Positions 12,401 through 26,600 of a stretch of DNA of 64,000 nt are shown here, piece after piece. This DNA is from Atrina japonica (lineage: Eukaryota; Mollusca; Bivalvia; Pterioida; Pinnidae), in assembly GCA_030159075.1 (NCBI GenBank), contig BROG01000230.1, positions 248,001 to 312,000 of the forward strand. The letters run 5' to 3'. The notes under the pieces are model-generated. The model ran no database searches. It had not been told where the DNA came from and was given only the letters and a program-made list of their open reading frames with translations. Position numbers and translations under genes: made by a program. The number at the start of each line of letters is the position of its first letter. The first letter of the stretch is position 1.

Positions 12401-15249
12401 ATTGCATACGGAAATACAGCCGGATTTTTTAAGGTACGGGAAAACTTAAATTCTAATAAAACAAATAAATCCAAAAAGAAGATCTTTAACAACGTTTCAC
12501 GTGTTTGATAATGTATTTAACATACATTTTTTTATATTGTCGTTTATTTGTCTTGGGACAAAAATCATCATTGTGAGAGCTTATATCACTTTAACAAAAT
12601 CAAAGTTGCACTTGCTCATGGAATTTATGAGAGACAGAAAAAGAAGAATATAGGCAGTAAGTTTGTAAGTATGCACTTCTAATGTAATGTTTTTGTGTAA
12701 TATTCTACTCTCTTTACTTTACTATAAGGACAAATTCATCAGAGAGATAGAGAAGTGATAGAGAAATACGTATATTTCTTGTCTCTAATGTTAGGCTATA
12801 TTTTGAGATATCTGTCAGACGGAATTGTTGACAGTTTTACATAGCAATAATGTACAATAAGATTAGGGATTTATATTTGTAAGAAAAGGATTATTTAACA
12901 TGTTGAATGAAGAATTTAAGGATATCGATGTAATTAATGTTTGATTCCTTTCTGTATCTCTGGCTATCTGTCCGTCTGTCTGTATGTATGTATGTTCATC
13001 TGTCTGTCTGTCTGTCTGTATATCTGTCCATCTGTCTGTCTGTCTGTCTGAATATCTGTCTGTCTGTTTGTATATCTGTCCATCTGTCTGTCTGTATGTA
13101 TTTCCATCTGTATGTATGTATGTATGTTTGTATGTATGTTTGTATGTGTATGTATGTATGTATGTATGTATGTATGTATGTATGTATGTATGTATGTATG
13201 TATGTATGTATGTATGTCTTTCCGTATATATGTCCATATGTCTGTCTGTCTGTCTGTCTGTCTATCTGTCCATCTGTCTGTATGTATATCCATCTGTCTG
13301 TCTGTATGTATGTCCATCTGTCTGTATGTCTGTCTATCTGTCCATCTGTCTGTATATATGTCCATATGTCTGTCTGTATGTTTGTCCATCTGTCTGTATG
13401 TCTGTCTATCTGTCCATCTATCTGTATGTCCATCTGTCTGTCTATCTGCCCAGCTGTCTGTATGTCTGTCTGTCTATCTGTCCATCTTTCTGTCTGTATA
13501 TCTGTCCATCTGTCTGTATGTATGTCCATCTGTCTGTCTATCTGTCCAGCTGTATACGTATGTCTGTATGTATGAGCTAAGTGCTAGTGTATGTATATTG
13601 TATTTTTACATTCTAGGACATACTGCGTGGTATCTATCTGTGTGCATCGATATCAGAGTGGCTGCTTGCGCTCTCGGTCATTACATTTTTACTGACTTTC
13701 ATTCCAAATTTCAAGCAGATCTCGGGGTTAAAAATCAATGTGAAACTTCCACACAGAATAACAGCTGATGAAAACAACGCACAAGATGTCCAGGTAGGTT
13801 AGGGTTAGGGTTTATTTGTTTGTATGTTTAGTGTTTTACGTCATACTCAGCAGTTTGCAGTTTTATGATGGCTGCAATTCTTTAATAGTGGAGGAGAGAC
13901 CTCGGTTACAGTATATCCGGGACGAGACCACCGGTAATTTGGCAAACTTTCTAACAAAATCAGATTAGTTGCCAGTGGGTCTTGAACCCTTGATGCATAT
14001 AGGTGAGAGGCTTCATAGTTTAAAGCGGACCATGGAGCCCACCCTCCCTACGCGCTAGTAAGATAACTTGAAATGCTCTCTCACTTGCGACCAATTTGTC
14101 CGCGAATTTAGATGTCTCAGGGTGAGATAAGCCCATTCTGGAATTAGTGGAACTACTTTATAAACATTTTTGTCTGTGTTTAAAGAAAAATTGGATGCAG
14201 TTGCTCTTTTACACTTTCTCTTTAGAAAATCTATTTAAAATTGGAGCTCAACTGATGAAGTCTAATTGACAGAAACGATCGTCTTGAGCATTATAACTTT
14301 GGTATTATGTTTATAACATTCAAACCACTTTGAGGAAGGGATGGTGAAACCTCAATCCTCACGGACAAAACTGAATTTGTCCATGACTCGGAAAGCTTTG
14401 TCATGGACAAGTAAAACTCCCTCAAAGTGGTGTTAGATTGTATTATTCCTTATAATCTTTAAATTATACGAGAAGGTCTGACTCCACTAGAAAGCTTAAA
14501 ATGTCTATTCCATGTAACTAGCCGGAACTAGACTGTCAGGGAGGAATGCTTTGAAATCTAACTGAAAACCTCAACCCTTAAGGTATAGATAGTTGCGTAA
14601 GTGCACAGAGTTAAAGTAGTGCTATTTTGCAAAGTAATAGTGTACAATACTTTGTTGCAGAAATGTAAACTCAACATATTGTACCTGATACTTGCTAAAT
14701 ATTGTAAAATTAGTTTTCTTTTTGATTTGTTTGTTTGTTATATTACATCCCGTTTTTCGTTGATATTGCAATGTTACCAGCTTTAGGTGAAGTGCCACAA
14801 ATTTGCTATGGACTGACGCCAATGCAGTGCCACGCCTTCCACGACACGTGACCTCGGTTTTCAGTCTCATCTGAAAGACTCGTGACTTTCATTTCGTATG
14901 CCGAGCACATGGCGAGGAACGGTCACTACCATTTTGAAAGTCTTTGGTGTGACACGGTCCGGGAATCGAACCCGGGACCTCCCGATTGCGAGTGGAACGC
15001 TCTACCACTAGACCAGCACCAGCGGTTTGTAAATTTGTAGAATACCTAAACCACTACATAAAGTAAATACCAATCAGGCAGCATATATTGACTACATTCA
15101 CGTCACCGAGCATGGTGCAAATGAAATAGAGATTGACCATATAAAATATAAACCTGAATGTATTTAATTTGATTATTGGACTAAAAGTGGTTTTCCCATA
15201 ATTTCAGGTTGAAAGTGTTTGTTTACAAGAAAGAGAAGTGCTGAGGTGA
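6416..15249 (+). CDS. DRAM/Frag1/TMEM150-family membrane protein, gene 1
   Basis: Eight coding exons: 6416-6495, 8183-8230, 9044-9111, 9402-9547, 9932-10142, 12606-12664, 13617-13793, 15208-15249, giving 276 aa. All junctions are GT/AG with matching phases (2,2,1,0,1,0,0). About six membrane segments: residues 8-28, 54-73, 95-113, 120-140, 163-184 and 209-233. Family signatures include DFPYIS (near 38-43), VGCFQVDSMQTLHYTGAF (near 110-127) and ISEWLLA in the last helix. Vertebrate DRAM1/DRAM2 sit in lysosomal membranes and promote autophagy; a similar role here is inferred from the family only. Length fits the family (about 240-280 aa). The first ATG follows an acceptor at 6397, so a noncoding exon lies upstream. 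Exon 5 reads through to a stop at 10164-10166 if its donor is not used. Divergent from canonical DRAM2 in the first loop, so possibly a lineage-specific paralogue. Confidence 0.9.
6496..7335. repeat. 59-bp minisatellite starting at the exon 1 donor of gene 1
   Basis: About 14 copies of a 59-bp unit; the first copy, 55 bp, starts exactly at the GTAAGTG donor of exon 1. Each unit ends TTGGTTTTACTTCTAG and the next begins GTTAGTGTTACTATTACC. The exon end (GGATTTTCATCTAC) matches the unit end (GGTTTTACTTCTAG) at about 10 of 14 positions, so the array probably grew from the junction. The unit starting at 6610 has a perfect TCTAG|GTAAGTG. Confidence 0.9.
7462..7575. repeat. 28-bp tandem repeat in gene 1 intron 1
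   Basis: Four copies of a 28-bp unit ending TTGTTAATTGTTACAG, with the CAG at 7489, 7517, 7545 and 7573. The first two are followed by GTTAAT. Each unit therefore again places an acceptor-like CAG next to a GT. Confidence 0.85.
10168..10218. repeat. TG microsatellite
   Basis: A GT run interrupted by single A and C substitutions, just after the read-through stop of gene 1 exon 5. Confidence 0.95.
10631..10948 (+). repeat. 53-bp minisatellite carrying six AATAAA hexamers
   Basis: Six copies of a 53-bp unit in intron 5 of gene 1, near-identical except the last. Each has AATAAA (10677, 10730, 10783, 10836, 10889, 10942) followed at once by a T/G-rich stretch such as GTTTTGTATTTGTCGTT, the layout of a cleavage and polyadenylation site. 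Whether it works is unknown. Confidence 0.9.
10949..12605. other. Gene 1 intron 5, remainder
   Basis: AT-rich intron sequence with no exon, transposase or array that I can support. A weak GC-richer patch near 12270-12350 has no coding match. Confidence 0.5.
12606..12664 (+). CDS. Gene 1 exon 6 (59-bp small exon)
   Basis: Too short to show as an open frame on its own. It starts after AAAATCAAAG, encodes ALAHGIYERQKKKNIGSKF after completing one split codon, and ends TTT|GTAAGT. Size (59 bp) and phase (1 in, 0 out) equal those of gene 2 exon 6, whose product (SVSKVTYKRQRQLNMGTKW) aligns without gaps. Without it the phases of exons 5 and 7 do not join. The acceptor has a poor pyrimidine tract, so the exon may be weakly recognised. 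Confidence 0.82.
12961..13572. repeat. TCTG/TATG tetranucleotide-rich microsatellite
   Basis: A 600-bp run of CTGT, CTAT and ATGT tetramers, purest (TATG) at 13141-13217. It is open in several frames on both strands (141-218 codons), all low complexity. It ends about 45 bp before gene 1 exon 7 and supplies pyrimidine-rich sequence upstream of that acceptor. Confidence 0.95.
13805..14045 (-). mobile_element. tRNA-derived SINE, family 1
   Basis: On the minus strand it starts with a tRNA-like head (GGTCCGC, then GGGTTCAAGACCC as a B-box-like block), then AATCTGATTTTGTTAGAAAG, GTCTCTCCTCCACTATT and a tail GAGTATGACGTAAAACACTA. Related copies lie at 33798-33990 and 44026-44245, with parts at 42310-42720. 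It sits in intron 7 of gene 1. Confidence 0.6.
14246..14289 (+). ncRNA. Hammerhead-ribozyme-like motif, copy a
   Basis: Stem I strands GCTCAA (14246-14251) and TTGAGC (14284-14289) are perfectly complementary. Between them lie CTGATGA (14252-14258), stem II AGTC-TAATT-GACA, GAAAC (14272-14276), a short stem III made by the palindrome ACGATCGT, and GTC, with predicted cleavage after 14283. This is the layout of a type I hammerhead with a minimal stem III, as known in Penelope-like elements and retrozymes. A caution: the base pair closing stem II would be A-A instead of the usual G-C. It lies in intron 7 of gene 1. Confidence 0.65.
14320..14430. repeat. Foldback element next to hammerhead copy a
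   Basis: AACCACTTTGAGG at the left is repeated inverted as CCTCAAAGTGGT at the right, and TGTCCATGAC pairs with GTCATGGACA inside. Nested inverted repeats of this kind fit a MITE-like hairpin. Confidence 0.6.
14812..15027 (-). mobile_element. tRNA-derived SINE, family 2
   Basis: The minus strand begins with a tRNA-like head of about 75 nt: A-box-like TGGTCTAGTGG, B box GGTTCGATTCC and T stem CCGGG/CCCGG. The acceptor stem pairs poorly, so it is not called as a tRNA. Downstream is a body with GACTGAAAACCGAGGTCACG, shared with copies at 41739, 53520 and 59646. It is in gene 1 intron 7. Confidence 0.7.
15208..15249 (+). CDS. Gene 1 exon 8 (terminal coding exon)
   Basis: Follows TTTCCCATAATTTCAG and encodes VESVCLQEREVLR then TGA. 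It joins exon 7 in phase 0. Gene 2 has an equivalent short last exon at 23694-23744, which supports the call. Confidence 0.8.
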   Translation, partial: VESVCLQEREVLR

Positions 15250-15837
15250 CGAAAGGTGACGCAGCAGCATCCGTTACCTCGTACTTTCGTTTTACCCCCT
15301 ACGCATTCTAACTTCCATACAAAATATATCTGTACATTGCTCACAAATTAAGTGCATTGTTCAAGTTAACCTGCCAATCGGAAGTGCTTCGTTAATTTGT
15401 GTTATTCATAAAAATGGAAGACTTAGTGTTCTTCAAATGAATAGACATATACAAAAAATCAGGTGCATAACATTATTTTATGTTTGTTTATAGTGAAATG
15501 AAATATTTGTGTTCTGAAGAAACCCTCTCATACGGGACCACGGTAACATTAGAGCAAAGCATTTTCTGATTGTGGAATCCATATACAGCTAGTTAAGATT
15601 AGTATAGGCCTATGTCGCAGTTCACGTGTTCATAATTACTTTATATAATACGCTCACCATAATCTGTATACTAATTTAGAGTATCATGTTATATAAACAG
15701 CTATTATATATAATTGATAATATGATATTGTATAAAAACTATATGGCCTATATATTGACAGCATTGTTAATCTAAATTCATTGTATTATTGTGAAGACAA
15801 TTGCAAATTATAAAAGCAGATTTATCATCATTGACAA

Positions 15838-15843
15838 AATAAA
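15838..15843 (+). terminator. Candidate poly(A) signal of gene 1
   Basis: AATAAA about 590 bp after the stop codon, followed by the T-rich GTTCTGTCATTTG. It is the first well-placed hexamer after the stop. Confidence 0.5.
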
Positions 15844-15849
15844 GTTCTG

Positions 15850-18680
<2,831 letters not shown>

Positions 18681-18686
18681 TTTATT
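18681..18686 (-). terminator. Possible distal poly(A) signal of gene 2
   Basis: TTTATT on the plus strand, AATAAA in the sense of gene 2. It marks the end of the repeat-poor stretch that follows the gene 2 stop codon. The assignment is an inference. Confidence 0.25.
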
Positions 18687-19230
18687 GTCTATTACAAATT
18701 ATAGAAAACAAGAGACAACAAAACATGATTTGTAAATGTTTTGTACATAAATGCCAAACCGGAAAATACAAAAAAAAAAAGAAAAAAAAAGTAAAATGCT
18801 TTGACATGCCTTCCATAATGTAAATGTACATAATAACTCTCATAGGACATATCTCTCTTGAAATTCTATTGTACAACACATCAATGTCAATACTCTATAA
18901 CAAACTATACAAAAACAACATCAAACATTTTAGAAATAACATGCATCATTATACCTCTATGTTAGATTCTTAATTCTCATTGGACAAACGTATTTACGTG
19001 ACCAGAAACAGAAACACCAAGTCTCCATCACCCGCTACGTTTCCCCTGTAATATTTCCTCCCATTCGGAACCCCAATAGAGTTATCGTCCTTGATACGAA
19101 ACAGCTATGGATCATTAAAGTGAAAATTTTTTTCATAAATTTCTTGGAAAATGTTGTTTTGTATAAAATATTCTTGAAACTTTAATGGTAGTTGTTTACA
19201 TTTTGAGTTTTTCATATTGGTACAATAAAC

Positions 19231-19325
19231 AATTTATTGCCCTGGTAGTAGGGAGACATAAGTTTAATTGTTTACCGCCCGAGGGGAATATGACAAATTC
19301 TCGTGTCTCCCTACAACCAGGGCAA
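19231..19325. repeat. Hairpin repeat with ~24-bp inverted ends
   Basis: TTATTGCCCTGGTAGTAGGG at the left and CCCTACAACCAGGGCAATAA at the right are inverted copies with one mismatch, extended by AGACA/TGTCT. The interior is about 45 bp. This could be a MITE; in an RNA it would form a strong stem. Confidence 0.75.
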
Positions 19326-20309
19326 TAAATGTATCATGTCAGTTTAAACACAACATGCACAAGGTTCTTTAACTTTTAGAAATACGTGGGAAGAATCATG
19401 GCTATTTCACATTAATTTGTAGTTTATCTTTAATTCGTGAGGTCATAAATAGCGTGAATAAGTTTTAATTTTCTAAATTGCCATTGTTTGATAATGATCA
19501 TGTTTGTATGTAAATACTCCTCCTTGTACCCAAAACACGTACATAAATCAAAATACGGTAAAATGTCTAACACATATTACCATGGCAACACAATGTGCTG
19601 TAAACGTAATCAAATATATCAATAAATTGTAAAAATGAAATATTTACAACTCTCACTATAACTATTGTAAAAATTAAGAGGTACCAATTAATAATCGAAG
19701 GTCAAGTCCATCAGAACACAACGAATTATATGTGCAATGGTCTCAACATGAAGAACAATTGTGAATCGCAAACAGAATAGGACCAGGTGTCTGGAAGGAG
19801 TTAGCACATCTGATTGATCGGATGTATTCACTTGTGCCCCCAAAATCAATGCAAATGTCAACATGAAAGGGACAATTATTTCGGTCTGAGTAATGCTGTA
19901 TTATCTGTTTATAGATCTAATACTTCATTTTAAATTTTTTTATTTATTTCATGAAAACTATTTTGCCACAAGAGTGAATGAGAACCAAACATAATATTAC
20001 AATTTTCTATTTCATGTTTACAGCTTTTATCTATTTTCCTACAAACCAATTTCGATCAGTATTAACTATAACTGCTATTCATCATTAACCAGTCATTACA
20101 AAGGTATGAAACGTTTTAAACTTTTCACAAACATCACATTAATTTTAATAATGGAAGACAGCAACATAACAGGAGCATTCGAATAGATATTGTCTTCCTA
20201 TATCAAAAAATCACAACCGTTTACCATATACATAATTGACATTGTCATCAACTTTAAAAATAAACTTTGAAAACAAAACTGAAAACAATAATATCATGTA
20301 AACCGGGAG

Positions 20310-20410
20310 GTACAGATCAATTGAAATATAAAACATCTCAGATACCAAACTATAAATCTTTAGGAAATCCAGGACTCAGATACAAATCAGGCAAAAATGG
20401 AGAAAATGTT
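20310..20410 (-). repeat. Faint copy of the dispersed repeat family
   Basis: TTTAGGAAATCCAGGAC and ATACAAATCAGGCAAAAATGG match the minus-strand form of the repeat at 63800-63960. Confidence 0.4.
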
Positions 20411-23400
20411 TGCCAAAAGGTTCCGTGTTGGGTATTTGGCGATAGGTCACATTGGTATTCAATTTGCATTTCTTGTCACTGTGGATAGGAAAAATATATA
20501 AGAATATATATTCCACATTATCATAGATTCAACAAAAGCACACAGAATCAAATAAACTATTACTTAGTTACAGCATGACTTGATCCTCAAATCTTAAAAG
20601 TCATGAAAAAAAAAATAGAAAATCTTTCTATTGCACTACAATGAAAGTTATAAGTTTTCAAAACTTTCAAAACTTTTTGACAAAATATGCACAAATTAAG
20701 ATCAGTAGCTGACAAATTACACAATGTAAACCAAAATTTATCAACCCTAACATAATGATGATATAAACAAAATGAGTTTGTCAACACAATGCCTGTGACA
20801 CAGCTCAATCCTGCACATTTAAATGTCCAAAATCTCTGGCAAGTACTGTCTAACTGGTCAAAATCATACCACTTATTAGTCTCATTGATCTAAAGCATGG
20901 TAACAAATTTGGTTCAGTATAAGGAAAGAAATCAAGGTATTCTGCAGAATATTGCAACCATCAAACAGATGGGCCAAACTTATCAATCCTCATTCCTAGG
21001 GGCATAACATAAATAGAATGAACAGTGCTACATGTAAACGTCGAGATGCATGCAATATATGTATAAAACTATGTAAAATGTATCTCAATACATTTCATTT
21101 TGTAGAACAAAATCTTGTGTCAGTTGGCTTTATTCCATCCTAATTCATTTTTACAATTTTTGAATTACATTGTGGCATTGTATCCGGAGATAGCTCACTG
21201 TTAGTAATTGTAAGAACTGATATTGCATTTTCTACTTACATAGTGAAGTACAAGCGCAATATGCATCAGAGGTACAGCTTTAGACATATCAAAATGCACA
21301 TTTCTACCTTTCAATACCTGCAATTGCTAGGGCTGAAAACAGTTGGGAAATGTTTGGAAACTGGTAAATGGAAATGAATGTGCTAACGAATTTCAACATC
21401 AAATTGCAGACCCTTACATTGTCTAACCCTATCTTAAAGAGCTTCTACCTTATGTATCATTCATATATTTGTTCTCTGGAGATGTTTTATATATCATATA
21501 ACCACACTGTACTCTTTGTGACCTTTTTGCTTCAGTTTGCCATGCACGTCTTTATGACATCAGCAATTAACTTGCCAACTCCTATCATTAAGATGTCCTA
21601 TCTGTCCATATAGATTGAAACTCAAGAGTAGACATGTATTTCTACCTGCAAATGTTTCATTTCATCTCTGTGTACCTATCATACAACCATACTCTTTGTG
21701 ACTTTCAGTTTGCATATTTATGATACATTAAACATTACAATCTATGTGAAATTGTTAAACATTATTATGACAATATTTCAACTGCATTGATGCACTAATT
21801 TAAATGACACATTACACAAATAAATATATCTAGAAGTATAGATCTACCAAGGTAAAGTGGCACATCCGAGTTTGGTCAAAAACCAAAACAATACGGTCTA
21901 CTTTCCAAAAATAGGTTGTACAGGTAAAACATATTGCCTTGCACGGACTCCATGCATTGCTGAACCTCTAATGCATTTGTAACAAGTAGCTTGTTATCCT
22001 TGTTATAATTGGATTTAGATGCTTTGTGTTAGTAAACATGTGTCAATTTTCCTTGGTATATCTGTATAGAGAATTATGGCAAGATCAGATCACCATTAAA
22101 TAATGACTGTTGTTACCAAAGAAATAAAACATAAACATTTTATAGCATACCATATAGTCTGACAGATAATAAGAGGTTTATAAAATGACGTCATCATTAG
22201 GTCATCACGGTATAATATGGTATAAGTTATATAAAGTTATATAAATCATGTCAAATGCATCAAAACATCTTGTTCAATAAGTCACAATTATGACATCATA
22301 ACAATAATCTTGATGTCTAACATAAGCAACGTTGTAGAGTCTGACTTAAGATTCTTCTTTGAAATTCAAATCCACTTCGGTTTCATTTCAGGAGAGAAAA
22401 TCAATCTACTTAGATAAGAATTCAAAAACTTGGAAGTTGTGTTAGATAAAACCATAACAGATCTATCATATATTTCATTAATTCTGTTCAATTATACAAT
22501 CATATTACATGATTGTCCAAATGATTGCCAAACCAAACTTTGGTTTAATTCATTGATCAAAACATATAAAACATTGATGTTAACTAAAGCAAGTTACAAA
22601 TATATAAATAACATTAAAACAAATATAAAAATAAACACAAAATATAAACACATCTCAGATTCATATAAATGTACATTTAAAATGACTAAAGAGATACAAT
22701 TTTGAAGATTTTCATCCCTTCATGATTCCTAAAAATTGTCGGTAAAACATTGTTTTAGATGCGTTGATAAAGTAAAAACCAATATGACTTCTATTTAGGA
22801 ATTCCCATGGGTATCACTATAATTGTCTAAAACATTTCAAACATAAAAAGCAAAACATATTGAAAAGAAAACAATGCTTAATGTTAGGGTTTTGGCCTAA
22901 GGTTCTCAACTCTAAGCTGACTCTTCTCTCTACCAATGTTAGGGTTACTCCTTGAAGCTGACCAATCAAATACACTGTTACAATTATACTGTAACTGTTA
23001 CATGTATTTAGTAGATACTGAATTCAGATTGGAGCATTAAAAAGTTTTATAACCTTGAGCTCAGATTTCAAAAAGATTATGTCAACCATATCTCATATTA
23101 AGAAGAAAAGTATGTACAACCTAACACAAGCGAATACTGATACATGATACATAGCTGGTTCAATGTAAAGTTGGTTTTATACCTTAACAGTCAAATGTGT
23201 CTATAAAGGCCACTTAAGGGGATAGGTAAAAATAGCTGTTATGGACAGGTAGCCCTTATAAAGAGGTTTAATCATTACAAAGAATTTATCAAAGCTTATG
23301 TTCCAATTTGCCTTTATAGGCAGGTGCCCTTTATTAAGTGGTAGCCTTTAATGCAAGTTTGACTATATTTAGTTTGTATGAAACATACAGCACTTGTAAA

Positions 23401-23693
23401 AGCAACAATTGTTGAACTATAAAATAAAACCACAAAATTTAAAATTGCCAGTTTTTAACCAAACAGAAAACAATATTGCTGTGTTAATCTGAGATACATA
23501 TAATTATGTCGGACATATTTAATTCCCACTGTAACATGGAGGCACTTAAGTATTTAAAGCTGTTAGAGTAAAAGATAAATGTCAAGATGTAAACAGATGT
23601 ATTCAAAGTCACAGATACCAATACTGACGACAGTTTCCATCTATTGAACCAATGATATCTAGGGCTCAACATGCACAATGATATCTACAATTT

Positions 23694-26600
23694 CTATGTT
23701 TCAATATCTCCGTTTGCCCTTGCTAGATTTGTCATCTCATTTTCCTGTAAAAAGAAAAAATGTAAATTATATAAGACATCTCTGATCTGAAATTCAATGT
23801 TTGGCCCCCATCTTTGTGACAACAAAAATGTATATATGCAGTAAATTACATTCATGCAATACATCTTAGAGTTAAGATTTTAACAGGAATAAATAGACTG
23901 ACCCAAATTCCACTGCCAAGTGGACAATTTTTAAGAACCAAATTCATATAGATATGAATTCAACAACAGAGAGTGACCAAATAAAGAGAGTGACCACAAT
24001 TTTATTTCTGAGAGGAGAAAAGTATCAAAATTTGAAGTATAGTACTTCTGGCAGAAAACAATGATAGTAATAAACAAAAACATGCATAGGCGTCGGAGCT
24101 GGGGGGCTAGGGGGGGGCTTAGCCCCCCCACTTTTTTTGAAAAGATAGGCATAGGTGTTGAAAATTGGGGCTTAGCCCCCAAGACGTTTCTGGTGTGTGT
24201 GTGTTTTAAGTTGGTTTAGCCCCCCACTTCTGGCGTGTGTGTGTTTTAAGTTGGTTTAGCCCCCCCCCCCCCCACTTTCAATTTGCTTCCGACGCCTATG
24301 ACATGTATGTAGAAAATGACTCATGATGTGAAATATAATTTATGTCACCATGTCAGATCATAACACTGGTAGATAGGTAAATGATTTAGGTAACTTGAGG
24401 TGTTCTGGTGTTGTCTGAGGGATGTCATATGAAAAGTTGATTAACAGGAGTATATATAGCACTGACAGAAGGGTAGATAACCATTGTTACACAATTTTCA
24501 GTGGTTATACATGATAGTGTCTTACAAAAATAAATACCTATAAACACCTGAAAATATAAAGCACTGTTAGAAGGGTAGATAACGACACTATCATGTATAG
24601 CCTGTGTGACTGGTTATCTACCTTTCTATCAGTGCTTTGTATATTCAGGTGTTTATAGGTATTTATTTTTGTAAGACACTATCATGTATAACCACTGAAA
24701 ATTGTGTGACAATGGTTATCTATCTTTCTCTCAGTGCATTATATATTCAGGTATTTATAGGTATTTATTTTTGTAAGACACTATCATGTATAGCCTGTGT
24801 GACAGTGGTTATCTACCCTTCTATCAGTGCTTTGTATATTCAGGTGTTTATAGGTATTTATTTTTGTAAGACACTATCATGTATAGCCTGTGTGACAGTG
24901 GTTATCTACCCTTCTATCAGTGCTTTATATTTTCAGGTGTTTATAGGTTTTTATTTTGTAAGACACTATCATGTTTAGCCTGTGTGACAGTCTTACAAAA
25001 TAAAAACCTATAAACACCTGAATATACAAAGTATTGATAGAAAGGTAAATAACCACTGTCACACGGGCTAAACTTGATAGTGTATTACAAAAATAAATAC
25101 CTATAAACACCTGAATATATAAAGCACTGTATGGTTTTAAAAATTAAAATCATTCCATTCACCACTGTGTGGTAGTATATATGGGGATACTGTCAGCATT
25201 AAAGAAATTCAGAAATGTTAAAATATTTATGTGTATTTCAAAGTTCATTTCATCACATCTGCTGCAATAGTAAAAAGACAATATTTTTCAGAAATTTTCC
25301 CCATCTTTATCCTTTATTCCAACAATTCATTTAAGTTTTTTTAGAAACTAAAGCAATTAATGGAATAAAATGTAGTCTATGCTTTTAGAAATAGACATAA
25401 AAGCTTTTTTCAGATATCAGTGCAAGTTAAAAGAATCCATGTAGAAACCCCAAAGTTATGGAAGCACATACCAATGGAAAGAAAGCTCATCTAGTTTTAG
25501 ACTATACTGAGGGGAAACTTGAAATGGTGAGACATGTTCATATAGAAAGACTAAAGGGCAATTATTGGACAGCTACAATCAGAAACTGAATCATAAGGCC
25601 TAGGTGAGCTAAAAAATCATCATTTTAGGTAAACATCACACTGGGTATATCTAACTATAGGATACATGCAGGGTGCATTTATTGACATAACTGTAAAAGG
25701 AAAGTCATCTTAACTGGAGCTGTACTTAAACACATTTAACATGCTTGTAGCATACAAAACAATGACACACATCAAACAATACACAACAGTCATATGACAC
25801 TCTGTTGCAGTGTTGTTATACTTCCTTGTAACAAAATGATAAACACCACACAGTATTTATACAACACACAAACACTACGGTAATGGGACAAAACCATGCT
25901 GAAATGTTTTAGTGGTAAAAATCTGTAAACAAAACCCTTCTATGACTAAGAACCTTTACTTGGGGACGTCAACCATTAACATTTACATACCTTTTATTGA
26001 TTTTCCATTTTTTCAGAATCTTCATACATTCTGAATATGTATAATATATACATTGAACTATGGTCCACTGATGACAGAAATCCTATATAACTGGTATAGA
26101 CCCTTTGATAAGTTAATGCTATGTCATATAGCAAAATGCTGACCTAGTATTATTGATGTTATTCATTACAGAGGTTAACACACAAAACCTCAAGTATGTT
26201 ACTCTCTCTTGTGACATTCTCAGAGGGAAACGACTACAAAAATGAAGCAATAAAGATTCTACTAGTCAGACACTTTAAAATAACAATGGTTGTTATTCTG
26301 ACAATTCCACCTACCGATATGATTCTGCAGAGAACAACTATACCTAACTCATCAACCCCTGAAAAACAATGAACTCTTCTGTAAATCAATGACTTAGGCT
26401 AGTCCAAATGTGTCTATAGGGGTGAATGAGTTAATGTATATACTGTCGATATAACAGAATTTACAGTAAAAATAAGAATTTTTGATTGAAAAAAATCACC
26501 TGATACAATGTCACAAACTTATACCATCGAAAATATTATTTTATTCAAAGAATTTGTTGTCAACGGAATTGATAGATGGTAGGCTAATTATGATTTTACA

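Larger units (their letters stand above)
18687..23693 (-). other. Probable long 3' UTR or 3' flank of gene 2
   Basis: About 5 kb downstream of the gene 2 stop without minisatellites, in contrast to the gene body. It contains no exon that I recognise. Earlier candidate hexamers in the gene 2 sense exist (for example TTTATT near 23331), so alternative ends are possible. It holds one hairpin repeat and a faint copy of a dispersed repeat near 20320-20400. Confidence 0.3.

Noticed and set aside
12863..13768. Several 124-218 codon frames rich in Cys/Ser/Val or Thr/Asp
   Set aside because: Translations of a tetranucleotide microsatellite. The C-terminal end of one overlaps gene 1 exon 7 only in the wrong frame.
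14951..15027. A tRNA gene (anticodon loop CTCGCAA) on the minus strand
   Set aside because: The acceptor stem does not pair well and a SINE body follows directly, so it is a SINE head.
26068..26090. A further hammerhead (CTGATGACAGAAAT)
   Set aside because: No room for stem II and no stem I complement.
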